Below are positions 45,954-57,093 of a DNA stretch of 64,000 nucleotides, in pieces. The position numbers and the translations under genes were made by a program. Source of the DNA: Diabrotica undecimpunctata (lineage: Eukaryota > Arthropoda > Insecta > Coleoptera > Chrysomelidae). Within the stretch, counting starts at the first letter, position 1, and the number at the start of each line of letters is the position of its first letter. The notes below the pieces were generated by a model that worked only from the letters and a program-made list of their open reading frames with translations, did no database searches and was not told the origin of the DNA. The stretch is from NCBI RefSeq assembly GCF_040954645.1, contig NC_092806.1:30529644-30593643 (forward strand), given 5' to 3'.

Positions 45954-47160
45954 AATTTTTTGTGATACATAAGTATACAGCCAGCTACATGAACTTAGTT
46001 TCCTTGTGTATTTTAAATTGAATTAGTTCCTTTTAAATAAAATGATAAAAATTACTGACTTAAATTTTCTTTTACATGTTTAAAATACTTTCCAACTTAC
46101 TTGTTTATTTTATTTTAAGCAGAAAAGTTCGATGGTTAAAAAATATTTCAATAATTCCATAATTCAATCTACAGACAAGTCGTACGAATTATGACATTTC
46201 ATAAATCCTTTTAAACTCCATAGTAAAGCGCTTGGTTTAGTTCAGCAACAAAATAGCCTAACACAGCATTGTCGCAGAATTAGGGCAGTTGCTGTTTCGC
46301 ACGAAGTTAACTTCATTAAAAAACATCCAAACTTTTAGCTGACGCGACTTTTTACCAAAATTCCCCTGTCGAGTCCCAGCTTTCTGTGTATACCTTTTAT
46401 TTTTCCGGTTTAAAATGGGGCATTTTCTGCTCCAAAACTTTAAATTGTCTACGAAATATTTTCAGTTGAAAACACCCGAAAGAAATCGTAACATTCGACA
46501 CTTTTTCCCATAAAACGCATGTATTGTGTGCTTTAAACTTTTTATCGTTTTCCCTTTCTTTTGAGTTCGTTCTATTGTAAATACGTTCTATATTGTGAAT
46601 AAGAGATATGACTTTAAGGATATTGCCCTAGAACTCTTTATTTAAATAGGTATACAGGGTGGCTGGACAAAAACAAAACAGAAGCATTATCAGGAACTGC
46701 GACAAAATTTGTGAAAAATCCACTAACTTGTCGATTTTTGATTAGAGTAAGAATCACCCCAACATTTTTTAATGCAAATGATGGTCAAATAAGATAACGT
46801 TTTACAGCACTTACAATTCACTATATTCACTATAAATTAGTCTTTAAATTTTTAAATCGGGTCCAATACTTTATTTTATTTATTTAAAAATATATACATG
46901 TTTAACTTAACACTTTAGCTTCCATATGTACTACCCGTGGGCACAGTAAGATTTCACTGAAAAGACTGTTTTCAGTATACTGTTCCTGTCCACTTAATTT
47001 TTTAAAGACGTTAATTTATTGATTGAACATATTGTCAGAAACTGTAGAGAGATCGGGTAGTTCATGTCGCATTTATAAATCTTCTACCTTTTTATCGCAC
47101 ATTCATCGACGTTTGGTAGACCAGTTTCATTTCTTTAATATGTCGTAACAATTGCTTTTT
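45954..47160. other. No recognisable gene
   Basis: AT-rich. TATACAGGGTGGCTGGACAA at about 46651 looks like one end of a mariner-type MITE, with no partner found. Confidence 0.4.
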
Positions 47161-47165
47161 TAAGA

Positions 47166-47578
47166 TTGTTCTGAAGCTATTATCTTGTGTCATTTTAAAG
47201 TAATTACTATTTAAATGGGAATAAGCCACAATTAAAGGTTAAATTACGTTTATTGACGTTTCAATTTCCACTTCGGAAATCTTTCAGAAAGGAAAGAGAA
47301 CGATTTCCGAATTGGAAACTGAAACGTCAATAAACGTAATTTAACCTTTAATTGTGGCTTATTCCCATTTAAATAGTAATTACTTTAAAATGTCACAAGA
47401 AAATAGCTTCAGAACAATATTAAGAAACCGTTATGGGCCCAGCGTTATTCTAAATTTTCGGAGATTGGAAATTCAAAATTGGAAAGGAGAACGATTTCCG
47501 AAGTGGAAATTAAAACGTCAATAAACGTAATTTAACCTTTAATTGTGGCTTATTCCCATTTAAATAATAATTGCTTTT
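47166..47578. repeat. Three PLE-type terminal units, one direct and two inverted
   Basis: The unit of 31898-32020 occurs at 47166-47283 in plus orientation, and as its reverse complement at 47293-47430 and 47470-47578. All contain TTGTGGCTTATTCCCATTTA or its complement and the dyad TTTCCAC/GAAGTGGAAA. The first two make a near-palindrome about 260 bp long. Head-to-head units suggest nested or fused insertions. Confidence 0.8.
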
Positions 47579-47579
47579 T

Positions 47580-48865
47580 TAAGGGTAGGATTTTTAACGA
47601 TGCCCCAGCTCCTTCTCCTTTTTTCAGACTGGGTGAGGTCATCGGCCCACCAGTTCACACCGGCGGCTGAGTTAATGCTTATTGATAAAATCCAATTATT
47701 TTACCCAACTGCCTTGAATATAGATTAATTGCGTAACCTCTGAGGTTTTCAAAACTTAATCAGAAAACCATCGAACGAAACCAAATAACCAGACATCAAA
47801 AAAAGTACCAGATTAGATTATAGCAAGAATACCTTCTAGATAAATTACAGAGAAATATTAGGGCGTGAGACTTTTTAAGCTCTCTTCATTACACACCTTT
47901 TACTAATTACTTTGCTACTTAATAGAAATGTTTACTTTTAGAATATATTGAAAAAGCAATAAATAAACAAATTTTGTTTCTGCTATATTCACATTTGATA
48001 AATGTGTTGGGCACATTTTAATTAAACATTCAAATATTTTATTTCCGACTAAAGAATAAAAATCCGACAGAAATTATAAAATATTATCATTTGTTCTCGT
48101 CAACTTCGCTGCATGACAAAACTATGTTGCCATAGCAATGCCACTGGATTATTATTTCCCTAACTAAACCAATAATCCAAAACATACACGAATATTTAAG
48201 GATAGCAATATGACACACTACTGAAAAACGAAAAATACAGACATGATTATTTTACATATACGTAATATATATAATATAAACGTAATTAGCCACAGGTGAA
48301 AAGCTTATGGCATTAAACTAGTACTTTTATTGCAAGGTAGATTAAATAGTAAACAATATTCTTTATTAACAATATGTTTAATAAATATTGAAATATTTAA
48401 AAATGACAATTTTATGACGATTTTTTTTATAATAGCATATAATACAAGCATAGTTAGTTCGTTTTCTAGTTATACAATTAAATAATTTGCGTTATCTTTT
48501 GCAAACACAAAAAATTTGTTTTCAAAAATGTTTATTAGGCAACTAATATAATTATTTCACGACATATCAACTAATGATATATCTGAAACAAAAAATCATA
48601 AAGGCAACAGGAACTGTAAGAGAAAATCGTGTGCAAAAATGTCCAGTAATGGAGTAAAAGCGAATGAAGAAAATGGTAAAAGGTACATAATAATTATAGA
48701 TTTGACAAAACTAATGAAATTTTGTGTGTGAAATGTTATAACAATACTTTGTTCTATGTTATCCAATTATGATAATATTGAACCATTAGATCACGTAAAA
48801 TGGTGGTCCAGAGCATCAAAATCAAAAGAAAATGTAGTACAGCCAAAATTGTTTGAGTCCTCTAC
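47580..48865. other. No recognisable gene
   Basis: A GC-richer patch at 47600-47670 (GACTGGGTGAGGTCATCGGC) looks like an element end but matches nothing else here. The remainder is AT-rich. Confidence 0.4.
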
Positions 48866-48867
48866 TA

Positions 48868-50720
48868 CTTCTACTTAGCCTTCTGTCGTCCATGTTTGGA
48901 CATAGGCCTCTCTCAACTTCTTTAAGCTCCATTTAAGTTTGGCAGTTTTTGTTGTTATGTCCTCGACTTTTGTTTTGGATCTTACCCAGTCGTTCCTCTT
49001 TTTATCTGACAGTCGTATACCTAACATTGATGTTTCCATTGTTCTTTCCTTTTTTTTCTAGTTTATTCATGTTTGCCTTGGTTAGGGTCCAGTTTTGACA
49101 TCCATATGTCATGATAGGAAGGATGCATTAGTTGAACACTTTGCTCCTCAAGTATTGGGGTATTTTGCGGTTCTTAAGTATCCAACTAAGTTTTCCAAAT
49201 CCTGCCCATGCTAGTCTGCTCTTCTAGTAATTTCCGCACTTTGGTTCTCTTTGTCAAGTTTCAGGATTTGGCCTAGGTAGATATATTCCTGGATTTGTTC
49301 TATCTCACTGCCATTTATATGGGGTCATCTGTGTTTGTCATTATTTTTGTTTTTTTCATATTCGTTTTTAGGCCGACGTATTGGGAGCTGGCTGCTAGTT
49401 CCCCATCATATTTTGTAGTTCCTCGAATGTGCTCGCTATAATCACTATGTCGTCAGCGAATCTGAGGTGGTTTAACTTGTTGCCATTAATGTTAATGCCA
49501 TAGGTTGACCAATTTGTAGTTTTGAAGACGTCTTCTAGGGCTAGGTTGAAAAGCTTTGGCGATATTACGTCTCCTTGTCTCACTCCTCTCTTAATGGGGA
49601 TGGGGTTTGTATTTTCGTCTAGTTGTACTATCATAGTTGCATTTTCATATATATTTATATTAGTTGCCTATATCTCGAATCTATTCTACAATTATTAATA
49701 ACTTGTTCTATGGCCCACATCTCGATACTATCAAACGCCTTTTCATAGTCGACGAAGGCAAGAAATACGGGTAGTTGGTATTCATTTGCCTTCTCTATTA
49801 ATGTTCTCATTGTCAGCAGATGGTCTGATGTACTATATCCTTTGCGGAAGCCAGCCTGTTCAACCGGTTGGTAATTGTCCATTTTGTAGGTTAACCGGTT
49901 GTTAATAATTCTCATAAATAGTTTGTATACTTGATTGAGCAACTATATAGGTCTATAATTCTGTAGATCCCCTTTTTTGTGTAAGAGTATTACTAGACTC
50001 TCGTTCCAGTCTTTAGGGATCTTGCTATTATGGAGACTTCTATTAAATAGGTCTGTTAGTACAGGGATTGTTAATGTCTTGCTTGTTTTCAAGAGCTCGG
50101 CAATTATACCGTCGTGTTCTGGAGCTTTATTATTTTTTAGCTCTTTTAAAGCTCTTTCTATTTCGAATCCCTTTATATTTGGTAGTACTTCTGATCTCAC
50201 GTTTTTTATTTTTCTTTTGACGTTCTCCTTTGTTGTTTCATTAGGCTGGCCTTGCGAGCTGTACAAGGATGTGTAGAAGTCTTCGACAATATTTGTTATT
50301 TTATATTTGTCCTTCTCTTCCTTATTATTGGCGTCTTTAATTTTGATGATTTTTTGAACTCCCAGTGAGGGTCTTAGACTTTTTAAGCCTCTGTTGTTTT
50401 CAATGACTCGCTCTATTAAGTTCTCGTTCCATTTTTGTATATCGCGTTTTAGTTCTTTTCTAATTGTTTTATTAAGTTCTCTGTATTCTTGAGTATAGCG
50501 TTTGTTTTGAGCTAGTAGTTGTCTTCTTTCATTAGATGTTTAGTTTCATTGCTTATTTTGTCTTCTTTAGTCCTTATTTTCTTTGCGACCTGTAGTCCTG
50601 TTGCGAGAAGGTTTTTATTTATGTTTTTATTAATCTCGTCAATTTGATCTTGAATATGTGAAGGATCAGATTCGAACTTATCCGCTAAGACCTCTCGGAA
50701 TTGCTCTTCCTACAAGTTTG
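48868..50720 (-). mobile_element. BovB/RTE-type LINE D, 5'-truncated, disrupted
   Basis: From 50720 leftwards frames read IQDQIDEINKNI, LATGLQVAKKIR, then EIERALKELKNNKAPEHDGIIAELLK, RSLHNSKIPKDWNESLVILLHKKGD (50266-49943). LNQVYKLFMRIINNRLTYKM, PVEQAGFRKGYSTSDHL, VFLAFVDYEKAFDSIEMWA (49942-49655) and IKRGVRQGDVISPKLFNLALEDVF, LNHLRFADDIVIIAST with both aspartates (49634-49395) come next. The thumb, YLGQILKL, RRADLAWAGFGKLSWILK, YGCQNWTLTK and LGIRLSDKKRN complete it to about 48890. A stop breaks the frame at 49652-49654 and others occur after 49395. The 3' end is AAGTAGAAGTAGTAG. The full RT block set is present. Confidence 0.87.
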
Positions 50721-50984
50721 AGTCCTACAATTCTGGAATTCTTTTTATAATTATTTTTTACTTCTATACATTTTATATATGTAAATATTGTTTAAAAGAA
50801 ATGTCTCTGGAAAGTTAGCTACTCCTGCCTTTCTATCAGAAATATGATAAAATATTTTAACTAACCAGTTTTAATGCTTTTACCTTTACTAAACATTCTG
50901 TATACACGAGTCCTGATGGCATATTCGTATTTATTTATTATTAATTTGGATTCAAGACTAGTGGCCAAGATTGACTCATTGTGG

Positions 50985-51234
50985 TGGAATAATCTAAATA
51001 TTTTTGGATACCTTCATTTGCCAATCGTCTTATAGTTGTCAAAGAAATTCCTAACGCCACAGCAACAGGATAAAATAAATAGAAGAAAAAACAATTTTAT
51101 TTTCGGCGTAATTTTAAACTTACTTCACGAACAGCAGAAATTGGTAATAAAGTTTGTCCAGCTTCCTTTTCTAATTTAAAATAGTTAAGTAATTTGAGTA
51201 TCAGTACTTTTTCCTTTTCCGTATATCTTGGCAT
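50985..51234 (-). pseudogene. N-terminus of a DDE_3-like transposase, intron-containing
   Basis: ATG at 51232-51234 opens 37 codons (MPRYTEKEKVLILKLLNYFK, KEAGQTLLPISAVRE) followed by GTAAGT. After an 80-bp T-rich interval VAVALGISLTTIRRLANEG resumes, matching the HTH of insect DDE_3/IS630-type transposases with an N-terminal exon. The expected AG acceptor is not clean (TTATCCT before VAV), so the splice site has decayed. The rest of the enzyme is missing. Confidence 0.45.
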
Positions 51235-52632
51235 TTTTAAAATATTTTAATAAAAAAATTAATAATCCAAAACACAAAATAATGTACAGCGCTGTGAAAT
51301 AATATCAAATACTGACCTGAACGAAAATAAATCACTTTACTCTTTGACACTTCGAAAGGATGGTCAACATGGAAGAAGTTTTACGTCAAATGTTTGTAAT
51401 TCGCGTAATTGATTGGCTATAGAAAGCGTGCATTTTAAATATCAACGAATCAAAAGTAGGTTAGGAATAGACCGCTTATGTATGTAACACTGCAATATTT
51501 TTGTGTTTAACCACGGAACTACCGCTTTTTCTGCCACATCCAACTTAATGCGTTAGAAAGAAATCGAAAAACTGTGACGCACTGAAAGGAGGCTGTGAGA
51601 AGAACTTTATAATATTATTTCTGTATACCCTACGTCTTCAGAGAGTCGGGTAGATACAAACTCATACACGAAAAGCCAGCGAATGTGTCCTGCTATTTCC
51701 ACTTCTCTAGTGGTTAACTGCAAAAAGTGCCACCCATTTTGGTATTCTTAAACGAAAACGACTATCGTTTTCTGTCTTTTTGAGCTGTATGAAACGTTTA
51801 AATGATTAACAGATTTAAGCAATAACTTTGCTACGGCTTTGATGAATTGAAACGCAGAATATATATAAATAAACTGCAAAAGGAGCACACTTCGTCAAAC
51901 TTCCGTGCGTGAATTGGTATCAATAGACTGTTATAACGTTATTTCCGTACGCCTTCCGTCGGGTAGATACAAACTCATACACGGAAAGCCAGCAAATATG
52001 TCCTGCTATCTCCACTTCTCCAGTGGTTAGCTAGACAGAAAACGACTGTCGTTTTTAAAACCCTCATTGTAACAAAGTAAAACATTGAAGTAATTACCAA
52101 AGTAATTAACAAATACCAGTATTACGGTTATTTAACGTGAAAACAACCAACTGCTTTTACAAGTGTAGAAGTTTTAGTCACATGTTGGAAAAATGAAATA
52201 ACCCCCTTTACAGTTGCGAGCGATGATGCGGAAAGTTGTAAAGCTCTAGACAGACAGGAAGTCACAAGTTTTGGTAGCAGTATATCACTCGTTTACTGAG
52301 AGGATAAAATAAATGTATGTCACCGTAAAAGGGGTGACGTAATCTATAAAATTATTTATTATATACTACATAAATAATTTAATTGTATATATAAAACACA
52401 GTTTTGTATTTAACAATTCTTTATTGTAACAAAAGTGTTCAAAATGTGAACAATTATGGCCAAACATACTATTTTACAGATTATGGATCATATTTATTTT
52501 TCAAACAAGGATTGTCGTAGTTGCTGGAACAAATTTATATTACATATAAAGATGAAAAAATGCATAACATCTAAAAGACACCATGCAAAAGAATAATGAA
52601 ACCTTTCAGAAATCAAGTTTATGCAATAATAC
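51235..52632. other. Element flanks with a diverged direct duplication
   Basis: The segment about 51610-51720 (GTCGGGTAGATACAAACTCA, AGCCAGCGAATGTGTCCTGC) recurs at about 51955-52035 (GTCGGGTAGATACAAACTCA, AGCCAGCAAATATGTCCTGC). Each copy is followed by a GAAAACGACT-TCGTTTT palindrome (51758 and 52037). Probably subterminal repeats of the DDE_3-like element at 51.0-51.2 kb. No other coding signal. Confidence 0.6.
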
Positions 52633-53571
52633 TAGACCAGTGTCGAAGTAAAAAAGGTAAAAAGTCAAAAAAAATTATATTAGAATGAAACCTATTGAAA
52701 AAGGAAGAGAATATGCTAAAAATGGAAGAAAAAATAAATTTTACTCCATCCGAGGTCGGGAAGTGGAAGGGGGTGAGTTTTTAAGGGTAGAAATCGGTTT
52801 GTCGCGATTTTCGGCGAAACTACAAGTGCTGTGGAAAAAAGTTAAATAGCAAAGTTGTAGGTAACAAAAAGATCTACAACTTTTGTAATTACACTTTTTT
52901 CACATAACCTCAAAATTTTTGTGGAAAATTCAAAAAACTAAATTTTTGATTTTTTATTTTTATCTTTTACAAAAAAAATTTTTTTTACGAAATTTGGTGA
53001 AAACTTACCTTAGTATGTACCAAACACACTGTAATTTTTTGGAATTGAAAAATTTATTTTTTTACCTGATATTGATTTAATCTAGAAAAAGCATCCTAAT
53101 TTTCAATCGAAAATTCACGCATCAAAATATTAGCTTTTTTAAACAAGTCGGTGGACTTTTTGTTTGTTGAAATCTTTACTTTCTAAAAGTGTAAAAAAAA
53201 TATACATTACTATGGGAAATATTCTCAAAAAACGCAAGAAACGAAGAAAACTCGAATCGAAAAATTTTTTCTTCATCATTATGTACAATTTTGAGATAGT
53301 TATTAAAATTAACACTGTAATTACTCATATTGCGTAAGATTTCATGGTACATTGATAAATAAAAAAATTATAAATTGAAATATTCTACTATAATTAACAA
53401 ACAATTAAGTTAATAATGTTTATATTTGATAAGACATCTACAATATTATAAGAAAGTTGTAGAATTTTCTTTTAATTAAATGTGTACATACTTATTTATT
53501 ACTATTTGAAGATAATTTATATACCTGAGTGACCTTGGGAAAATTTTAGTCCATCAAAAGGTATTTCGTAA

Positions 53572-54005
53572 AGTGGGGAAGGGACATGGCTGGGCAACGA
53601 ACTGACAGCAACAGATTGGGGCTGGAAACAACATCAACGAGGCATTATGCCCAAATTTACAGAAAAGAAATTGATCGCCGAAATACTGCTCAAAACTATT
53701 TACTGCAGCTGTGAAACTGGATGTAACAATTTAAAATGTGGTTTCCGAAAACATGGTTTGAAATGCACAAAATGCTCAAGTTGTCACGGCTCAGAAAAAT
53801 GCTCTAATGTGGAGGAAAAACCTACGAAGAAATTAATGATAATGATTCTGATGAAATTGTGGATGAGGAAGTAACGCAGACAGGAAACAATATTGGAGAT
53901 GAAGACGGTGATGGTCTTGAAGATTTCGAAGATCTTCTAGAATCAGAAGGCGACGAAGGAATGCCATCAGAGGCAAAAATTAATGCCCTAAAAAATATTA
54001 TGATA
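53572..54005 (+). pseudogene. Cys-rich C-terminal protein fragment inside element L
   Basis: One frame reads NELTATDWGWKQHQ, then YCSCETGCNNLKCGFRKHGLKCTKCSSCHGSEKCSN. This recalls the C-terminal CNC.C...C.C.K.GL.C...C..C.G..C.N block preceded by a WGW motif found in many unnamed insect proteins. After a one-base frameshift near 53820 the acidic tail appears: TYEEINDNDSDEIVDEEV, GDEDGDGLEDFEDLLESEGDE, MPSEAKINALKN. The protein's earlier part is absent. It looks like a 3' coding piece captured between foldback arms. The Cys spacing suggests metal binding, but its function is unknown. Confidence 0.6.
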
Positions 54006-54013
54006 AATATATA

Positions 54014-54017
<4 letters not shown>

Positions 54018-54092
<75 letters not shown>

Positions 54093-54101
54093 TATATATA
54101 T
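54018..54101. repeat. (TA)n microsatellite inside element L
   Basis: A TA tract directly after the captured coding fragment. Confidence 0.95.
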
Positions 54102-55159
54102 TATAAGATTGCCCATAACAAAAATGTAATTAAACATTAATAAACCAACTTTTTAATTGTAAAAAAAAAATCGTATAGTAGTCACATTTTTTTGATGAAA
54201 TTCCCTTTAAATCCTATCTTGAATATTTTTAACAGCTATTTTCACATGTCTTTTTGCAATCTTAATGTTTTGTGGATTTACAATTTTTTTGTTTATCAAT
54301 GTATCATAAAATCTTAAGCTACATGACTAATTACAGTATTAATTATAAGAAATATCTCAAAATTGTACGTAATAATGACAAAAAAAATGTTTCGATTTGA
54401 GTTTTTTTTTTTTTGTTTTTTGCGTTTTTTGAAAACATTTGCAACAGTAATGTATATTTTTTTACACTATCGGAAAGTAGAGATTTCAATAAACAAAAAG
54501 CCCACCGACTTTTTTAAAAAAGCTGATATTTTGACACGTGAATTTTCGATTGAAAATTAGGGTGCTTTTTCGATATTAAATCAATATCAGGTAAAAAATA
54601 AATTTTTCAATTCCAAAAAATTACAGTGTGTTTGGTACATACTAAGGCAAGTTTTCACAAAATTTCGTAAAAAAGAAATTTTTTTTTGTAAAAGATAAAA
54701 ATAAAAAACCATAAACTTAGTTTTTTGAATTTTCCACAAAAATTTTGAGGTTATGTGAAAAAAGTGTAAATACAAAAGTTGTAGATCTTTTTGTTACCTA
54801 CAACTTTGCTATTTAACTTTTTTCCATAGCACTTGTAGTTTCGCCGAAAATCGCAATAAACCGATTTTTACCCTTAAAAACTCACCTTCTCCCACTTCCC
54901 GAGCACGGATGGAGTGGAATTTATTTTTTCATCAATTTTTAGCATATTCTCTTCCTTTTCCAATAGGTTTCATTCTACTATAATTTTTTTTTGGTTTCAA
55001 AAATTATCGACCCTGGTCTATACTGACAATATGTTGAACGAAATATTTGTATTATGTAAGTAGAAAAGATAAAACTGTTTATTAAAATTCGACCGTTTAT
55101 AATATATTTAAACTACTTACTTTATTCTCAACAAAAACAGTAAATTGCATAAAGATGCT

Positions 55160-55190
55160 ACAAGAAAATAGCTTCAGAACAATATGAAGT
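55160..55190. repeat. Partial PLE-type terminal unit
   Basis: CAAGAAAATAGCTTCAGAAC matches the end of the inverted units at 47293-47430. Confidence 0.7.
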
Positions 55191-55324
55191 ATTTATTTTT
55201 AAAAAAGAACCATAAGATATAGTTGTGAATAATATGGTAATTGAAAAATACTCTCAATGTTTGACAGTTGAGACGTTGAAAGGGAAAGAAACCAGAAATA
55301 GAGTTATCTGTTTGCGGAATACTA

Positions 55325-55400
55325 AAGGTGGGTACACATATGCGAGCCGAACTGTTTGCGAACTGCTCGTGAGCTGTTCGCGAAGGGTTCGTTGAAAATA
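55325..55400. repeat. GC-rich dyad patch
   Basis: GTGGGTACACATATGCGAGC, GAACTGTTTGCGAACTG and GAGCTGTTCGCGAAGGGTTC are inverted variants around GCGAAC. They look like the terminal region of a DNA element, but no second end was found. Confidence 0.35.
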
Positions 55401-55584
55401 TGTTTATGTTCAGGCTATCCAATACCCTAAGTATCTAATAACAAACCGAGAATTAATTTACTTCGTTATTCTAAACATTTCGGTATTTTGTTTACGTTAT
55501 CTGTTATTAATTTCTCTCGTTACTTTTGAATAAGCCGCGCTCGTTCAGCAATTTTGTTTAACCGAATGATCTATATCTGATGAA

Positions 55585-55587
<3 letters not shown>

Positions 55588-55648
<61 letters not shown>
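55588..55648. repeat. (TA)n microsatellite
   Basis: About 30 TA units next to the LINE fragment at 55650. Confidence 0.95.
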
Positions 55649-55649
<1 letters not shown>

Positions 55650-55651
<2 letters not shown>

Positions 55652-56282
55652 TGAACAACCTTAAGATATGCTGATCACAAAGTTTTGGTAGCATTAAATA
55701 AAGATGATTTGAGAACTCTATCAGCTGTAACATACCATAATAACCAAATGGGTTTGAAAATAAATACAAAGAAAATCAAATAGATGGTAATTAACAAATC
55801 AACAAAATATATCTAAAAACTTAATTGGCATAAGAATCGATGCAGAAAGAGTGGAGAGAGTACAATCATACAAATATTTGGGTTCGGTGAATGAAAAATG
55901 GAACTCATCTCAGAAAATCAATAGCAGAATAAAACAAACAAGAACACCATTTAAGTGGATGCAAAATTTATTAACCAATAGAGCGTTAAGACTTTCCTTA
56001 AGAATACGTTTATTACACTTTTATGTCGGCAGAACTCTATTCTTTGTGCTCTCACCGATATATGTAAAAGAATTGATGCTTTCTTTATCACGTGTAGTTA
56101 TTCAAGGGAAAATTGAAGACACCGAAACTGGACGACAAAGACCATCGTGGCTCAAGAACGTCCACCAGTGGTATGGAGTCAGCACCACGACACTTTTTAG
56201 CTGAACTGTGGACAAAGTAAAGATCATGAGACTGGTCATCAATGTTTATGGAGGACAAGGCACTATAATAAGAAGACTATTT
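55650..56282 (+). mobile_element. Family A-like LINE fragment, decayed
   Basis: Frames read LRYADHKVLVALNKDDLRTL (YADD is YADH), GLKINTKKIK, an ORF 55851-56201 starting ERVQSYKYLGSVNEKWNSSQ, RALRLSLRIRLLHF and GRQRPSWLKNVHQWYGVSTT, and a GTKVK-IMRLVIN end. The 3' end GGCACTATAATAAGAAGA resembles the family A tail. Active site and frame are broken. Confidence 0.68.
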
Positions 56283-57093
56283 AAAAAAATTCTCCTAGCC
56301 CTCAGACCGGTACATGTTCAAGCCGTCGTTTAATATAATAAGCGACTTTAATAAATCTAACTTACTTAATAATAAGGCATTTACTTAACACACACACTAC
56401 ACAAACAATAAAAGGATTACACCTAAAAAAGTTACAGTAGTTCATGGTATAAGAGGCTGCTACATAATGTAGCAATTCTGTAGCACGATCTAAGATTTAT
56501 AATCAGTCATTTACTGATCAACTGTATTAGAACTGTATTAGATAATAAAAAGTTGAATAGAAATTAATTTTCTCGTGGTTGTAACGAAAAATATTTCATC
56601 CCTCTTTTATTCCATTATAACTTTGTTATTTACTGCCAAGGTTCATTATACTTTTAAAATATACCCTAATTACTTACCTCTAATAAATTACTCTCGTTTT
56701 TATATTCCCTTCTTAATAAACTTCAATTGTAAAGTGAACCCTCAAGAATACAATTGGTCCAATTTTAATTATTTTACGAGAAAAGCCTGTAATTAATTTG
56801 ATTATCCGTATTTGATTACAGTCTGTAGATCTGTGAAAAACATTTTTGACGCTTCTAAATATAAACAGATTTAACTAAATTATTTTAGGCTCAAAACGAA
56901 CGAATCGCGATTGTTTTGGAGAAAAGGCCTGGATTAACCGATGTAACAATAACACCCTTAGATTTTCGTATCGCTTGTCTCAAGGTCACTTAAAACAATT
57001 ACCATATTTTGTTTTCCAATAACTTTAATATGGTTTCTCTACAATCACTTACTAAGATTCCAATCACTATAAATATTAAGGAGAATATACATA
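56283..57093. other. No recognisable gene
   Basis: AT-rich; short ORFs only. Confidence 0.45.

Larger units (their letters stand above)
52635..55018. mobile_element. Foldback element L, ~740-bp inverted arms, TA TSD
   Basis: TAGACCAG at 52633 and CTGGTCTA ending at 55020 bracket arms of about 740 bp (52635-53375 and 54278-55018). Matching is close along their length (for example AGATCTACAACTTTTGTA near 52881 against TACAAAAGTTGTAGATCT near 54770). TA at both borders could be the TSD. The 900-bp centre holds a Cys-rich coding fragment and a long (TA)n. No transposase is present, so it would be mobilised in trans. Confidence 0.85.

Noticed and set aside
52199..52345. Short MITE with ACCCCCTTTACAG and GTAAAAGGGGT ends
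   Set aside because: The match is about 10 bases with mismatches and there is no clear TSD.
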